A DNA stretch of 64,000 bases. It comes from Tetradesmus obliquus (lineage: Eukaryota > Chlorophyta > Chlorophyceae > Sphaeropleales > Scenedesmaceae). The DNA lies in assembly GCA_030272155.1 (NCBI GenBank), contig CP126206.1, positions 4,262,001 to 4,326,000 of the forward strand, given 5' to 3'. The stretch's first letter is position 1. Every line of letters starts with the position of its first letter. The notes beneath the pieces were generated by a model. The model saw only the letters and a list, made by a program, of their open reading frames with translations, searched no databases and was not told the origin of the DNA. This document shows positions 32,090-43,800 of the stretch, piece after piece. A program made the position numbers and the translations under genes.

Positions 32090-33493
32090 CGAGGCCAAGC
32101 TGCTGCAGCGGCTGCCCAATGCAGCTCAGCTGGCAGCAGCAGCACACAGCGGGAATGGTGGCGCTGCTGCTGGCTCTGGCAAGGGGCTGCCAGTGACGCA
32201 GATGGATGCATCCGCGGTGCCTGCGATTTAGGTTGTTTTGCGTCAAGTTTGGTCTGAGTATGTCACCTGGGATGGGTGCCGGTGTGCTGTTGCAACCTGC
32301 TGGTGGCTGATGTGGTGGTTGTGTGTCTCAGCGAGGCCAAGCTGCTGCAGCGGCTGCCCCATGCAGCGCAGCTGGCTGCAGCAGCACACAGCGGGAACGG
32401 TGCTGCTGGTGTTGCTGGCGGTGGCAGGGGGTTGCCTGTCACACAGATGGACGCATCCGCGCTGCCTGCAGTCTAGGCATGTTGATAATGGGTGTTGTGT
32501 TGGCTTGAGCGTCCGGATCATATAGTCCAGACATATTCATCAGGTGTGGTTTCGTTGGGATGAGCTGTCGCTTAGGCAGTGGTGGTGTGGCGGCAGGCTG
32601 CCTGCGGCGCGCATGCATGGATGGCTGCCCCATGCACCGCAGCTGGCAGCAGCAGCACACAGCGGGAATGGTGCCGCTGCTGCTGCTGGCGGTGGCAAGG
32701 GGTTGTTTGTGACGCAGATGGATGCAGCCGCGCTGCCTGCGGTGTAGGCGATTGAGGCTCAAGTTTGGTGTCAGAACGTCATGTAGGGCTCTGCTGAAGT
32801 GTGCTGTTGCAACCCACTGCTGGCTGATATATGGCTGTTGTGTCACACAGCGAGGCCAAGCTGCTGCAGAGGCTGCCCAATGCAGCGCAGCTGGCAGCAG
32901 CAGCGCACAGCGGAAATGGTGCTGGTGCTGCTGCTGGCGGTGGCAAGGGGCTGCCAGTGACGCAGATGGATGCATTTGCGCTGCCTGCGGTGTAGGTGAA
33001 TTTGCCTCAAGTTTGGTGTTAGCATGTCACTTGGGCTGCGTGCTGGTGTGCTGTTGCAACCTGCTGGTGGCTGATGTGGTTGTTGTGTGACACGCAGCGA
33101 GGCCAAGCTGCTGCAGCGGCTGCCGAACGCGGCGCAGCTGGCAGCAGCAGCGCCCAGCGGGAATGGTGCTGCTGGTGCTGGCTCTGGCAAGGGGCTGCCT
33201 GTCACGCAAATGGATGCATCTGCGCTGCCTGCGATTTAGGTTGTTTTGCGTCAAGTTTGGTCTGAGCACGTCACCTGGGCTGCGTGCTGGTGTGCTGTTG
33301 CAACCCACTGCTGGCTGATATGGCCATTGTGCCACGCAGCGAGGCCAAGCTGCTGCAGCGGCTGCCCAATGCAGCACAGCTGGCAGCAGCAGCGCACGGC
33401 GGGAATGGCGCTGCTGCTGCTGCTGGCGGTGGCAAGGGGCTGCCTGTCACGCAGATGGATGCTTCCGCGCTGCCTGCGGTTGAGGCGGTGTAA
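32090..33493 (+). repeat. Six post-stop echoes of the membrane-gene terminal exon, possible alternative last exons
   Basis: SEAKLLQRLPNAAQLAAAAH and the following coding sequence to VTQMDASALPAV-stop recur at 32090-32231, 32332-32476, about 32618-32747, 32851-32995, 33098-33239 and 33340-33493. Five start directly after a CAG and end in TAG or TAA. Their lengths differ from the genuine segment (31833-31980) only by multiples of 3. The period is about 245 bp. The spacer between copies is itself conserved (CAACCTGCTGGTGGCTGAT). Confidence 0.93.
33489..33493 (+). terminator. Candidate polyadenylation signal TGTAA
   Basis: The first TGTAA after the last terminal-exon echo; it overlaps that copy's stop codon. 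Confidence 0.25.
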
Positions 33494-35712
33494 CTAGGAC
33501 GAGGGTTAGGGTTTGACCAGGAGAAGTGAGGCGTGGTTGTTAAACCGTTAAAACCGTTCAACCGAAAAGTATGGCCCACAAGTACACTATTTTCGCTTCG
33601 GCCTTTTGAGATGCGTTGTGCATTGTGATGCAGCACCCTTGCGGCTGAGTCACATGTTCAACAGAGTGGTTGTGTTGGGATGCATGCAACCAGGCCCAGC
33701 CGGTTTATCAGGCCTAGCCTGGTTCACATGTGTGAGTGTGTATTGATGCGAGCGGGTTGGGTATGGGCATCACAGCTGGGGCAGCTCAAGCCGGCTGTGA
33801 GATGCATATATGGCTGCGGCGGTTGCAGTGTGCTAGCAGCAGTGGTATGTGTGTTGCATGCTTTTGCTGTTGGCTGCAAGGCGAGCTTGTTATCTGGCTG
33901 GTACAATGCAGGATAGATGGTTGATTACAGTTCATGGCCGCATGTGTCACCTTGTTTACACCAACAGATTTGTCCTTCAGATGCAATGTGGGGCTCCCTG
34001 GCACCTTTCGTGTGGCTGTATGTGCAGCAATCACTGCGTGTAGCTGGTTGGCTGCTGCCAACCAGGAGGCATCAGGTTTCAGCTGCAATGTGGGGGTGCC
34101 AGGCAGCTTTTGTGTGGCTGCATGTGCAGCAAGCATGGTGGTACTACACTAGTAGCTGGCTGGCTGCTGCTGCTCACCAGGAGGTGTTAGGGAGCTGGGA
34201 AGCTGCAGCAGCTGTCGCAGCAGCAAGGTGTCTGCTGAGAGAGGCAGCCACGCACAGTACATTATACTAAAGGTACTACTAGTAGCTGACATGTGGCCGT
34301 GGCAAGGTTCAAGGCAACTTGAGCACAACTGTGATGCGTTGTTGGCGTTGTGTAGATGACAAGTAGACACGTTGAGTGGTGGCAAAAGCAAATCTTTAGG
34401 CGCGTGGCGCGGGCGCTCATTCACTTGAACAGTACCTTGTAGTGTAGTACAGCCATTTGAGAAATGCGCAGTTGTCTTCGGGTATGCACGTCTGTGCATT
34501 GCCCCTTGCGTGCATTGTTTGCGGCGAGGTAGGAGCACTATCTGCCGTGCGCGTAGTCATGGTCAGGAGTTGGTTGCCATACTGCAGCGCCGTTGCACGG
34601 TGCCAGTACGCTACTAGTAGAGTGCTGATGACAACTGGCCAATCCCTTGTGAGAGTGCTTGCATAGCGCACGTGTGTAACTACGTTACAGCACCACCACG
34701 ATGTGCAGCGCTGTCAGCGCAGCAGCAGCAGCAACTGCCTGGCACATCTGCAGATGCCAGCTGGCATCATATTGGGCATGTGTGCTGGCTGGTAGTCTGC
34801 TGTGTGGGCACCCTGCATGCGCCAGGAGGCCTTGCTGGGACGTCTCACGCTGTGCTGTATGCTGCTGTAATCTTTTGCTGGCAGCATTGCCTGGTGGAAT
34901 GCCATGGGGTCACTCCAGGGGGGCATCGCCTGGAGTGACCCCGTGGCATTTTACCAGGCAATAGGAGTCATATTGGCTGGTTGCACGGAAAACGCTGTTT
35001 GAATGAAGTGTCTGGAGGACTGGTACTTGATGCTTGGAACGATACACCTCTGACTCACTCAGTGAGTGAGCTTTGCTGTGTGTAGGCAGACTGCTGGGAG
35101 ACTGCCCTGCAGCTGTGTTGAGGTTCGCGCCACCACGGGTTATCCACGGTCGCCGAACACACGAACTGGCAAGGACATTGCAGCAAAAGACGTTTACTTT
35201 CTTGTTTCTGTCTTGTTCGGCTTCAGCAGGGCTACCACTATCTACTGTAGGGTGCACGTGACTGGGGTGTAAAGTGGCTCAAACTCGGACGCATGACAGT
35301 AGGGCAGACTGCACAGGAGCCTCCAGACAGCAATTATGCAACTTGAACTGTAGGCCTGTGCCTCCTGTAGCCCCAGGGAGCTGCGGCTTCTTTCTGTAGC
35401 CCGTGTCCTTTATTAGAAAGCACCGATTGGTTGCAACCTTATGCTTTGATCCACTTACTGCAGCGTTATTGTTATAACTTAGCTTGAACACAGTTCAAGG
35501 CACCGCTTGCAGGGAGCTGTGGCCTCTTCAATTCAGGTCCGTCCTTCTCCCCTGCTCATGTCGCCACTTGACCACAGCATCATTCATGAAACAGAGATAA
35601 AAACAAGCACAATGGTGTTTCAAGTGGCAAGCGGCGGCTTAGGCCGGCAACAAATGTGCGGACATTGACTGCTCGGCCATGCTCTTCCTTGCCCAACGCA
35701 GGCAGGGCGCCA
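33494..35712. other. Intergenic region
   Basis: No gene recognised. GGGTTAGGGTTTG at about 33503; a repeated GCAATGTGGGG-type block at 33980-34140; a strong hairpin at 34886-34962 (separate entry). Confidence 0.4.
34886..34962. repeat. 34-bp inverted repeat with 9-nt loop
   Basis: Arms 34886-34919 and 34929-34962 pair with about 3 mismatches (core GGGGTCACTCCAGG / CCTGGAGTGACCCC). It is not a splice or exon copy. It could be a foldback element, the ends of a deleted transposon, or a small-RNA hairpin. Confidence 0.9.
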
Positions 35713-36626
35713 ATGAAACGGTGTAACAACTTCGACAGCTCTCGTACTGTGATGCACGAACGCGGCAAAGCGCAGCCGCGCCCTGCCAAGTCAGCGAGGG
35801 CAACAGGCTGCTCCACAGCACTGGACCAGCAGCAGCAGCATCTGCAGGAGCCGCACAGCGCCGCTGCCGATGCCACACCGTCCAGCAAAACGGCTCTCTG
35901 GGAGATGCTGCACCTGATCAGGACCATCAACGCAGTCAACGAGGTGTCAGCCAGCATAGATGCTGCTGGCGCAGCAGTGCCGGTGAGCAGCACTGTTGGC
36001 TACCTCTGCTGTGCCAAAGCCGGTGCCAGGGCTAGCACAACATGTGGTTGGGTTTCTTTGCTTTAATCAATTGCATTCCAAAAATCCCAGCTGCAGGCAC
36101 CATTGAGTGCAAGGCTCATCCTGCAGGCAGTCAACGCCAGTCAGCCTGGCAGCAACAGCAGCAGCGGTTGCAGGATTTGCCATCCGCAAGACTGCCCGCA
36201 GCATCACGAGCAGCCTGTACAAGCAGCTGCCTTACCATTCCTTGTCAAATTAAAACTTCCCTGCTAAACCCACCTGCTGCTGCTGCTGCTGCCATGCTGC
36301 AGGCTGCGGCCATGCCTGCTACCCTCACCGCTGCCAACACCTCCCTGGCTGCTTGCCAGCGCGCTGTGGGGCTGGTCTCCGAGCTGATGGAAGCCAGTGG
36401 GGCAAGTGAGACCGGTGTGCTGCTGGCCGATAAGGCCCTGCGTGTGGCTGAAGCAGCGGTTGCAGCAACCTGCCGCCGCCTGAGGCAGGCGCAGCGGCTG
36501 GCAGCCCAGGTGCAGCAGCAGCAGGCAGCAGCAGCAGCAGCTGCAGCACGTGGCGAGGATGAGGAGCTGACTGACACATGCAGCAGCTGCAGCTGCTCCA
36601 TGCCACTGCACCTTGACCTCAACTGA
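35713..36626 (+). CDS. Possible small coiled-coil protein, exon structure uncertain
   Basis: Two protein-like segments are seen. 35713-35982 encodes MKRCNNFDSSRTVMHERGKA through WEMLHLIRTINAVNEVSASI and ends at a GTGAGC donor in phase 0. 36303-36626 follows a CTGCAG acceptor in phase 0 and encodes AAAMPATLTAANTSLAACQR through LADKALRVAEAAVAATCRRL, ending LHLDLN-stop. At least one middle exon probably lies in 36091-36240, but I could not fix its frame. One frame there encodes FAIRKTARSITSSLYKQL, which does not join cleanly. The helical, Ala/Gln-rich composition suggests a coiled coil. No family is recognised. Confidence 0.45.
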
Positions 36627-38190
36627 TGAGAAGGTCCCCACACACGATTGAGGCACGCGCTGCCACAGCAGCGCTTGCATTGTGGGCTCTGATCAGCACA
36701 CAGGCCTGCCACAGCTTGGCGGGTGGGAAGCATGCATTTTCCCAGCACAATGTAAACATAGAGTTCTGCAGCACACACAGGTTAGGTTTGCCGCACAACA
36801 AGCAGTGCAGGGCCGCCCAAGCAAGCCTGCAGGGGTATCCTTGCGTCTGCCTGCTGGTGTTGCTGTATTCGCTGAAGAGACGAGGGTGTTCTTTCATGGC
36901 TTCATTCCTTTTGTACTAGGACTGCAGTCAGCTGTACGCTCATTGCTGGTTTGCGTTGCTGGCGCGTGTCAGCCGTGGCACCGCAGAAGCATTGCACCTG
37001 CCTGCTGGGGTGAGGTAGTCAGCTTGTTGCATGCTGCCAGCTGGCTATATACATATGCAGCGCCACTGCCCGGCGCTGCCCAGCATTTGTGCCCTGGATT
37101 GGATTGCACGCTATGTGCCGTGCGGTGCGGCGGCTGCTGGCGATGTCCAGCCAGCAGTGGTGTGCTGCAGCTTCTGAATTATTGCTTTGGCGACATGCGG
37201 CAGCGCTCTTTGAACGGGCTGCCGTGCTTTTTCGGCGTCGTCTGTGCACTCTGCTTGCCGCGACTGCAGTCAGCGCTGTGTGCAGCAGTGTCCGCTGCTC
37301 TGTTCATCTATGGAATTTGCTGTGTGTGCAGTGTGTGTTGTGGCAGGCGCTGGCACCATGCTGTTGCGGCTGAAGTGTTGTGTCCTTGCTTAGAAATTGT
37401 TTCATCTCGTAGCTCCAAAGCCGGTGTACTGTGCTCGTTTACAATCTGGTTTCTGATGGGTGCTGTGCGGTGTGCATCATCAACGGCTGCCTGATGCACG
37501 TCGCTGTTATTATACAGCGGCTCTGCTGGCTTATGCAGCTGTGATCCGGAGTCCCAGTCGATCCTGTCATTGGTGAATGAGCCGGGAGGATGGCTTTTTT
37601 GAAGCAGCGTGGCAGGCATGGGATGGTTGGTTGGCAGCAGCGTGGCAGGCGCGCATGTTGTTGCTGCTGCTGCTGCTGCTGCTGCTTCAGCCGCTACGCC
37701 AGGACAGCCTGGCAGGGGTTTGCAGGTGCTGCCCGCTTGCGTCAAAGGCACAGCTGATGTGTTGTTGCGCGTGTTGTGTGCAGCATGGCTTCTATGGGGG
37801 TTGACATGACTGGTGGACAGGCGCGCTGGCAGGATGCCATTTGCAACTTGTAGTATCAATTACAGGTGGCAGCGGCAGCTGGCGCTGTTCAAATATCTGA
37901 CGTCGTGTGGCAGCTGTGATTGTGCCAGCTTGCGCCTTGCTGCGTGCTGGCAGCTAGTAGGGGGAGGGGACTGTCAGTCTTTTGGTCATTCGGAGATGTG
38001 GGACCTCTGGCGCAGCGCAGGGACTCTGGTGTTGTTACGGGTTGATGCACAAGTGCATGCCAGCCAAAGTTGAAGCAGGTTAATCATGAATGGCTGCCAG
38101 CCAAATGTTCAGGCACTACAACACGCATGCTGCCGTGCAACAACAGCTTGACGGCTGGCTGCTTGGTGCCGCTGCTGGCCTTGGACACTG
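36627..38190. other. Intergenic region
   Basis: A 270-codon open frame (36682-37494) has Cys-rich low-quality composition and no recognisable family, and I do not call it. A CTG tract lies near 37659-37684. Confidence 0.35.
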
Positions 38191-38197
38191 CACAGTT

Positions 38198-38462
38198 CCT
38201 GCTGTCAGCGCATGCAGGAAGTTCCTGCTGTCAGCGCATGCAGGAAGTTCCTGCTTTCAGCGCATGCAGGAAGTTCCTGCTGTCAGCGCATGCAGAAAGT
38301 TCCTTGCTGTCAGCGCATGCAGGAAGTTTCCTGCTGTCAGCGCATGCAGGAAGTTCCTTGCTGTCAGCGCATGCAGGAAGTTCCTGATGTCAGCGCATGC
38401 AGGAAGTTCCTTGCTGTCAGCGCATGCAGGAAGTTCCTTGCTGTCAGCGCATGCAGGAAGTG
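38198..38462 (+). repeat. 26-27-bp minisatellite, 10 copies
   Basis: Units of TGTCAGCGCATGCAGGAAGT with a one-base length alternation (TTCC/TTCCT). Direct repeats without unique spacers. Confidence 0.95.
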
Positions 38463-38652
38463 CAGGGCGTGTGGTTTAGCCCGCGGGTGTGCCTGTGGCA
38501 GCCGGCATGTCCTTGCACAGGGCGGTTGATGAATGCAGCTCAACCGCTGCTGTGAGCAATGCAAAGCAGGTGGGACACAGCAGGTGCTGGGGTTGCTGGT
38601 CTGGCCATGGGTTGAGGGCAATCGGGGTTTGTGTGATGGGGCAGTGATGCTG

Positions 38653-38673
38653 ACAATGATGGTGATGATGATG

Positions 38674-38710
<37 letters not shown>

Positions 38711-38730
38711 CGACGACGATGATGATGATA

Positions 38731-38761
<31 letters not shown>

Positions 38762-38780
38762 CGACGACGACGACGACGAC

Positions 38781-38839
<59 letters not shown>

Positions 38840-38853
38840 CGACGATGATGATA
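38653..38853 (+). repeat. GAT/GAC trinucleotide tract, about 200 bp
   Basis: Blocks of (GAT)n alternate with short (GAC)n blocks at 38709-38718, 38760-38780 and 38839-38844. Confidence 0.95.
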
Positions 38854-39111
38854 TTGTGGCCATGATTATGGTCATGATGATGTGCTGATGGTGATGGCGT
38901 TGCAGCAGTGACGGTCAAACCACAGTGCTCTGTTCACGTGTGGCTGCACACGCGGCTGCACCACAAATGCACATCCTCTGTGCCGCAGTACTGCATTCAT
39001 GTTACTACATATTGCTCTAACCATACCACTAGACACACTTGGCAGTTTTTTGGTTGGAGGCTGCACCTCACAGCATTAGTGCTGTGTCAGGAGGTGCATG
39101 CAGCCTTGGGG

Positions 39112-39285
39112 GTTGCTGGTGAGGGCCAGTCATATGCAGCCGGTGTGTGTGTCAAAAGCAATGCATTTAATGCTGCAGCAGGCTGCGCATTGGTGTGCTG
39201 GTGAGGGCCAGTCACATGCAGCCGGTGTGTTTTGAATGCGATGCATGCAATGCTGCAGCAGGCGGTGCGTTGGCAGCGCTGCAGC
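39112..39285 (+). repeat. Tandem duplication of an 87-bp unit
   Basis: GGTGAGGGCCAGTCA and AATGCTGCAGCAGGC blocks occur in the same order twice. Confidence 0.8.
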
Positions 39286-39587
39286 GTTGCATGCAGCACT
39301 CACACGAGCGGCATGCTGCACGGCAGCAGCTGCCGTGGCAGCCACGCCTTGTTGCTGAGGCTAGCTGCTTGCTGCTGCTCATCTTTGTTTGTGACGTGCA
39401 ATGATACTATGCTCTCCTGAAGTGCTTTTACTACTAGTATGCGGGGGTGTGCATGCAGTGGCTATTTGGGGTTCCTGCTGCATGCATCCACAACATGCAG
39501 CAGCGGGAACCTGCTGCTATGCAGCACCAGCGTGGGCTTCCTCTCGTGTACTGCGGCTCACATCATGTGCTGAGTTCATGCACTCTG

Positions 39588-40125
39588 GACTGTGTTTGCC
39601 TGGGGCTGTGTCTTCCTTTATCCACGGGCAATGGGGCTGCACCCACCTAGAACAGTTTGTGCGTCCCTGTTCTTCTATTACTGTGAGTATTACTGCTGCC
39701 TTAGCATGCTGAGGTTCATCGCGTATGCCTGGGGCTGTGTCTTCCTTTACCGACGGGCAAACGGGGCTGCACTCACCTAGAACGGTGCGTGCGCAACTGT
39801 TCCAATGCTACTATGAGTGTCGTTACCGTTGCCGTGGCATGCTGAGGTTCACTGTGTGTGCATGGGGCTGTGTTTTCCTTTATCCACTGGCAGTGGGGCT
39901 GCACCCATCTAAATCAGTGTGTGCGTCCCTGTTCCAGAGTACTGTGAGTATCGTCACTGCCGTGGCATGCTGAGGTTCAATGCCATTAAAACACGGTGTT
40001 TGCCTGGGCTGTGTTTCCTTATCCAGCGGCCAGGGGGGTGCACCACTCAGAACAGTGGTTGCGTCCCTGTTTTGTTACTTCTGTGAGTATCGTGGCTGCC
40101 TTGGCGGGCTGTCGTCCATGCAGTG
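39588..40125 (+). repeat. Tandem array of a 130-140-bp unit, 4 copies
   Basis: The anchor GGGCTGTGT lies near 39603, 39731, 39865 and 40006. Each unit has GTGCGTCCCTGTT-like and GTGAGTATYRYTRCTG-like blocks and a CATGCTGAGGTTCA junction. Confidence 0.88.
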
Positions 40126-40149
40126 GCCATATGAATGTCCTGCAGTGGG

Positions 40150-40870
40150 TGTGTTTTAAACCAGGGGGGTGTGCGTGCAGCAGCGTGTGAGCAGGCAGCC
40201 TGCCAGGCCAGTGGTCGGATGATGTGGCGGCTATGCCCTGTGGGGTGCAGTGGTTGCAGCGCTCTAAGGCTGAACCCTAGCATGGGGCACAACAGCAGCA
40301 GCGTGATGCCGTGCAAATATTCTCAAGTACAGCTGATCTGCAGGCAGCTTTGTGGGGGTGTGCGTGCAGCAGCACTTGAGCAGGCAGTGGCCGGATGATG
40401 TGGCAGCGATGCCCTGCCAGGGCACAGTGTGGGCTGCAGCGGTTGCAGCGCTCTGACGCTGAGCCCTTAGCATGGAGCACCACAGCAGCGTGATGATGAT
40501 GAGCAGCAGCGTGATGCTGGTGCAGGTGTCATCACCAGTACAGCTGGTCAGCCGGCAGCTGCCTTGTCCCTTGCAGCAGCGTTGAGCAGGCAGTGGCCGG
40601 ATGACGTGGCCGGTACGCCCTGTGGGGTACAGCGGTCATACTATGCAAACAAAGCTGCCTGCAGACCACCTGTACTTGTGACATTACTTATATTACTTCA
40701 ACTACGAATATTACCGTAATTATGTGTAGCAGCGTGAGCAGCTCTACTATGGAGGGTCGCAGCCGCATCTTGATGCTGTGACAGTATTGTCACAAGTACA
40801 GCTGGTCTGCAGGCAGCTTTGTTTGCGATCGCTGCAAGCAGGCAGTGTTTGTGAGGCAGATAAGCAGCCG
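40150..40870 (+). repeat. Degenerate tandem array of a 200-bp unit, 3-4 copies
   Basis: GAGCAGGCAGTGGCCGGATG-like blocks near 40190, 40378 and 40584, with GTTGCAGCGCTCT in the first two and CAGCTGGTCTGCAGGCAGCT at the ends. Confidence 0.75.
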
Positions 40871-43800
40871 TGAGTCATTGCGAGCGCTAAGCGCCTGCAC
40901 ACCGCACGCCTGTTGCTACTCCTGCTTGCTGTGTGTGCTGCCCTTTCCGTGCAAGATTGTGCAAGCATGTAAGAGTACTCATGCATTGTGTTCTACGCTG
41001 TGCACACACTTACTTCAAGTGAACAGTTCTGGTCTCAGACCATGCAGTCAACTTGTTGTGGCTCATAACGTCTGAGATGGTGCCAGACCCACCTGTAACT
41101 TTATAACTACTATCCTCTATGCGCATTGCTTTCATCATCACATCAACTGGTGATGATGCAACATGCCAGTGGCTTCCCGGCCATGGCTCCAGCAGAAACT
41201 TTGAGTTGAACTATGCAGCAGCGCATCCCGGCTTGGCAAGCGGAGCAGGCGCATGGTTGCATGCCGCCTGCCCAACTGGCTAGCGTTGCCAGTTGCCAGG
41301 TGACCTGGTGTCACTATGCACTCTTGCTCAGAACATGCCGGCCAGCGGCAGCTGGCATGCCGGCATGCGGCGCACGCAGCCATCCGACCAAGCCCATTCA
41401 ATAGGTTGCGGCACACAGTAACATACACGTCATGCCTGAACACCTCCTTGATGCACAGCCAGGCACAACCCCCTGCATAGTCAGCTATCATATCATGATG
41501 GCCTTGTTGTTGACATGCGTTGGGCAGAACAGAAGCATCTGGCAGTGTGCAAAGCAGCCTGTTACTGTCTGTTTGTGGTGCGGTGCAACAGGGCGTGCTG
41601 TGCATAATGCACGATGATCGTAACACTGCTAGTAGCAGTAGGTGTGCAACAGGCGGCCTGTTGCATCAGTGGCGCTGATGGGCCATATGGCTGCAGCAAG
41701 CTGTGCTGCAAGCACCACAAGCCGTCCTGCAAGCACCACACCCGAAAGTTGGAAGTCTAAAGTGTCTACGCTCTCTTTGCTGGCACCACACCCGTTTAAG
41801 CAGCGCTGCAAATCCCTAGCTGGGGGGCCGCCCAGCCCGGCTGCAGCCTGCAGGCCTGTCGCGCAGCCAGTCTTTTGCAGCTTCCACAGTTGAGTTGCAC
41901 GAAACACCAACTAGATAAATCTGATCATCCGCGACCCAGCAGCAACATGCTGCATCGTATGATGCACAACAGCGGAGCTTCAGACTGATGGGTGACGGCA
42001 GACGCGTACGGCTGTTGCCGCCTCGAGCCTGCTCTCGGGCAGGCCTTAAATAAATTCAGTGCTGATAACAGCATATAGCGGGTTATATAGAGCGTCTAAA
42101 CTCAACATACCAGACATGATAGTCACAGTTACAAAAGTCCAGTTTTATCCAATAACGGCTGTGAAACGCCGCGCGCAGATTCAATGATTCTGCTGATAAC
42201 ACCAAGAATACAGGGATGGACGGGCCCTTTTCGTGCTCCAACCACAAGCTCCGGGTACCGTCGACCTGTCACAGACTTCTGTCAGTGGCAATGCACATAA
42301 AATGTGCAACGGGCAAACGATTGAACTCTGATTGCGGAATGAACTGTTGCGAACGGTTGCCTCCGGCCACAGTGAGGGTCCCATCCAGCTCGAGTGACAC
42401 TGACAGCTGCTGGCAGCACACACTGTGCGACAGAAAACTGATTCATCCAGAACCAAAACCTTGAACCAGAACAGGTAATCGCATGGTTGATAAAACCAAA
42501 TCTTTCACTAGTTTCAAGTTTTCAGACAGCTGCATGTCCCTCTACGACAGTGAAGCTAGGCAAGCCGACACATCATGCATGCCGCATGCAACTTGCTGTC
42601 TGTGGACTGCCCACTGCTGTACACTGTTAAAAATGGATGCGGCATCATGAAAGCCAGCAGCACTTTTGTCTCTGGACTGCACACAACTTGCTGTCTGTGG
42701 ACTGCCCGCTGCTGTACACTGTTGAACATTGTCACGGCCCTGTCCTTTGCTCTTGTTCGATCACACTCCTTAAAAAGAGCGTGGACACCTTCAACTTTTT
42801 CCACTGCTGTACATGTGTTACATCACGCTTGAGCGCTGCGCATGATGCAGGCCCACACAAGTGGCCTCAACACAAGGTAATAGCAGTAGAACCGCACATG
42901 ATCAGCAGCGCCACAGTGGTTTTCTCTGCGCCCAATTCTGTTTCTGAGGCATCGCTCAGCATCGCTTGCTAGCTGCAGGCATGCTGTCTGAGCCTGCAGG
43001 GCAGGTGTCAGCTCTCACACCGCACAACTGCACTGGCAGCAACGGCAACCAACGGCCACCACCACCCCGCACAACAGTATGATCCATACATCACGCACTG
43101 CAGCCGTCGCATGGCATGCAAAGCGGCCGTCCACAAAATGTCTTGATGCTGTTCTAGGTCAATCAATGCCGCCATAGTTTAGTGTACGCAAGTCTAGATA
43201 CGTAAGGCTGATGGCCTGCACACGCAGCTGCATGCAGACATGTATATGTGCGGCTCCGCAGCAGGCACGTTCTACAAGTTTGGGGCTTAAAATTCGATGC
43301 GTAATCAAATGTAATAACATAACACGTGTCTCCGAGACATGCAGCAAGCAGCACACAGTGCAGCTACAAGCCGCACAACGTCTGCTGGACATAGCCGAGT
43401 GCATTTGCCATGCCTGACAGCAGAGGGCCAAACAGACAGCCAGCAACCATCAGATTGCCTGCATGCCTGTGCCTGCAGCCTTGTGGACCTCGCTGGCTCC
43501 CAGCATCAAGTACAATAGTTAACTGCCAGCTGGCAGCCATTGTTATACGCAGCATGCCGCCCGCAGGCCGTGCGGCGAGCAACGACGACAGCACTCAGCT
43601 CCAGCGATCTCCTCATTACGCAAGAAAGAAGCGCTTGAAAAACTTCTCGCAGTGGCTCGAGAACGATGTGTTGCTGTTGCAGCATGCATCAGCCCCATGC
43701 TGTCATCATCACACATCATAGCAAGCCATGCTCGACCTTCACAGACTGAGGGAGCACATTGTGCTGAGCTACCACCACACCAAACGCATGCCAAGGCTCT

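Noticed and set aside
521-33493. Assembly artefact as the source of all exon copies
   Set aside because: Copies differ by substitutions, unit length and CTG number, decay with distance, and follow a strict edge rule. An artefact is not excluded without reads but is unlikely.
36682-37494. 270-codon plus-strand ORF
   Set aside because: Cys/Trp-rich mixture, no motif, no splice or neighbour support; a chance open frame is plausible in this base composition.
38198-38462. CRISPR-like regular array
   Set aside because: Units are contiguous 26-27-bp repeats without unique spacers, in a eukaryotic context.
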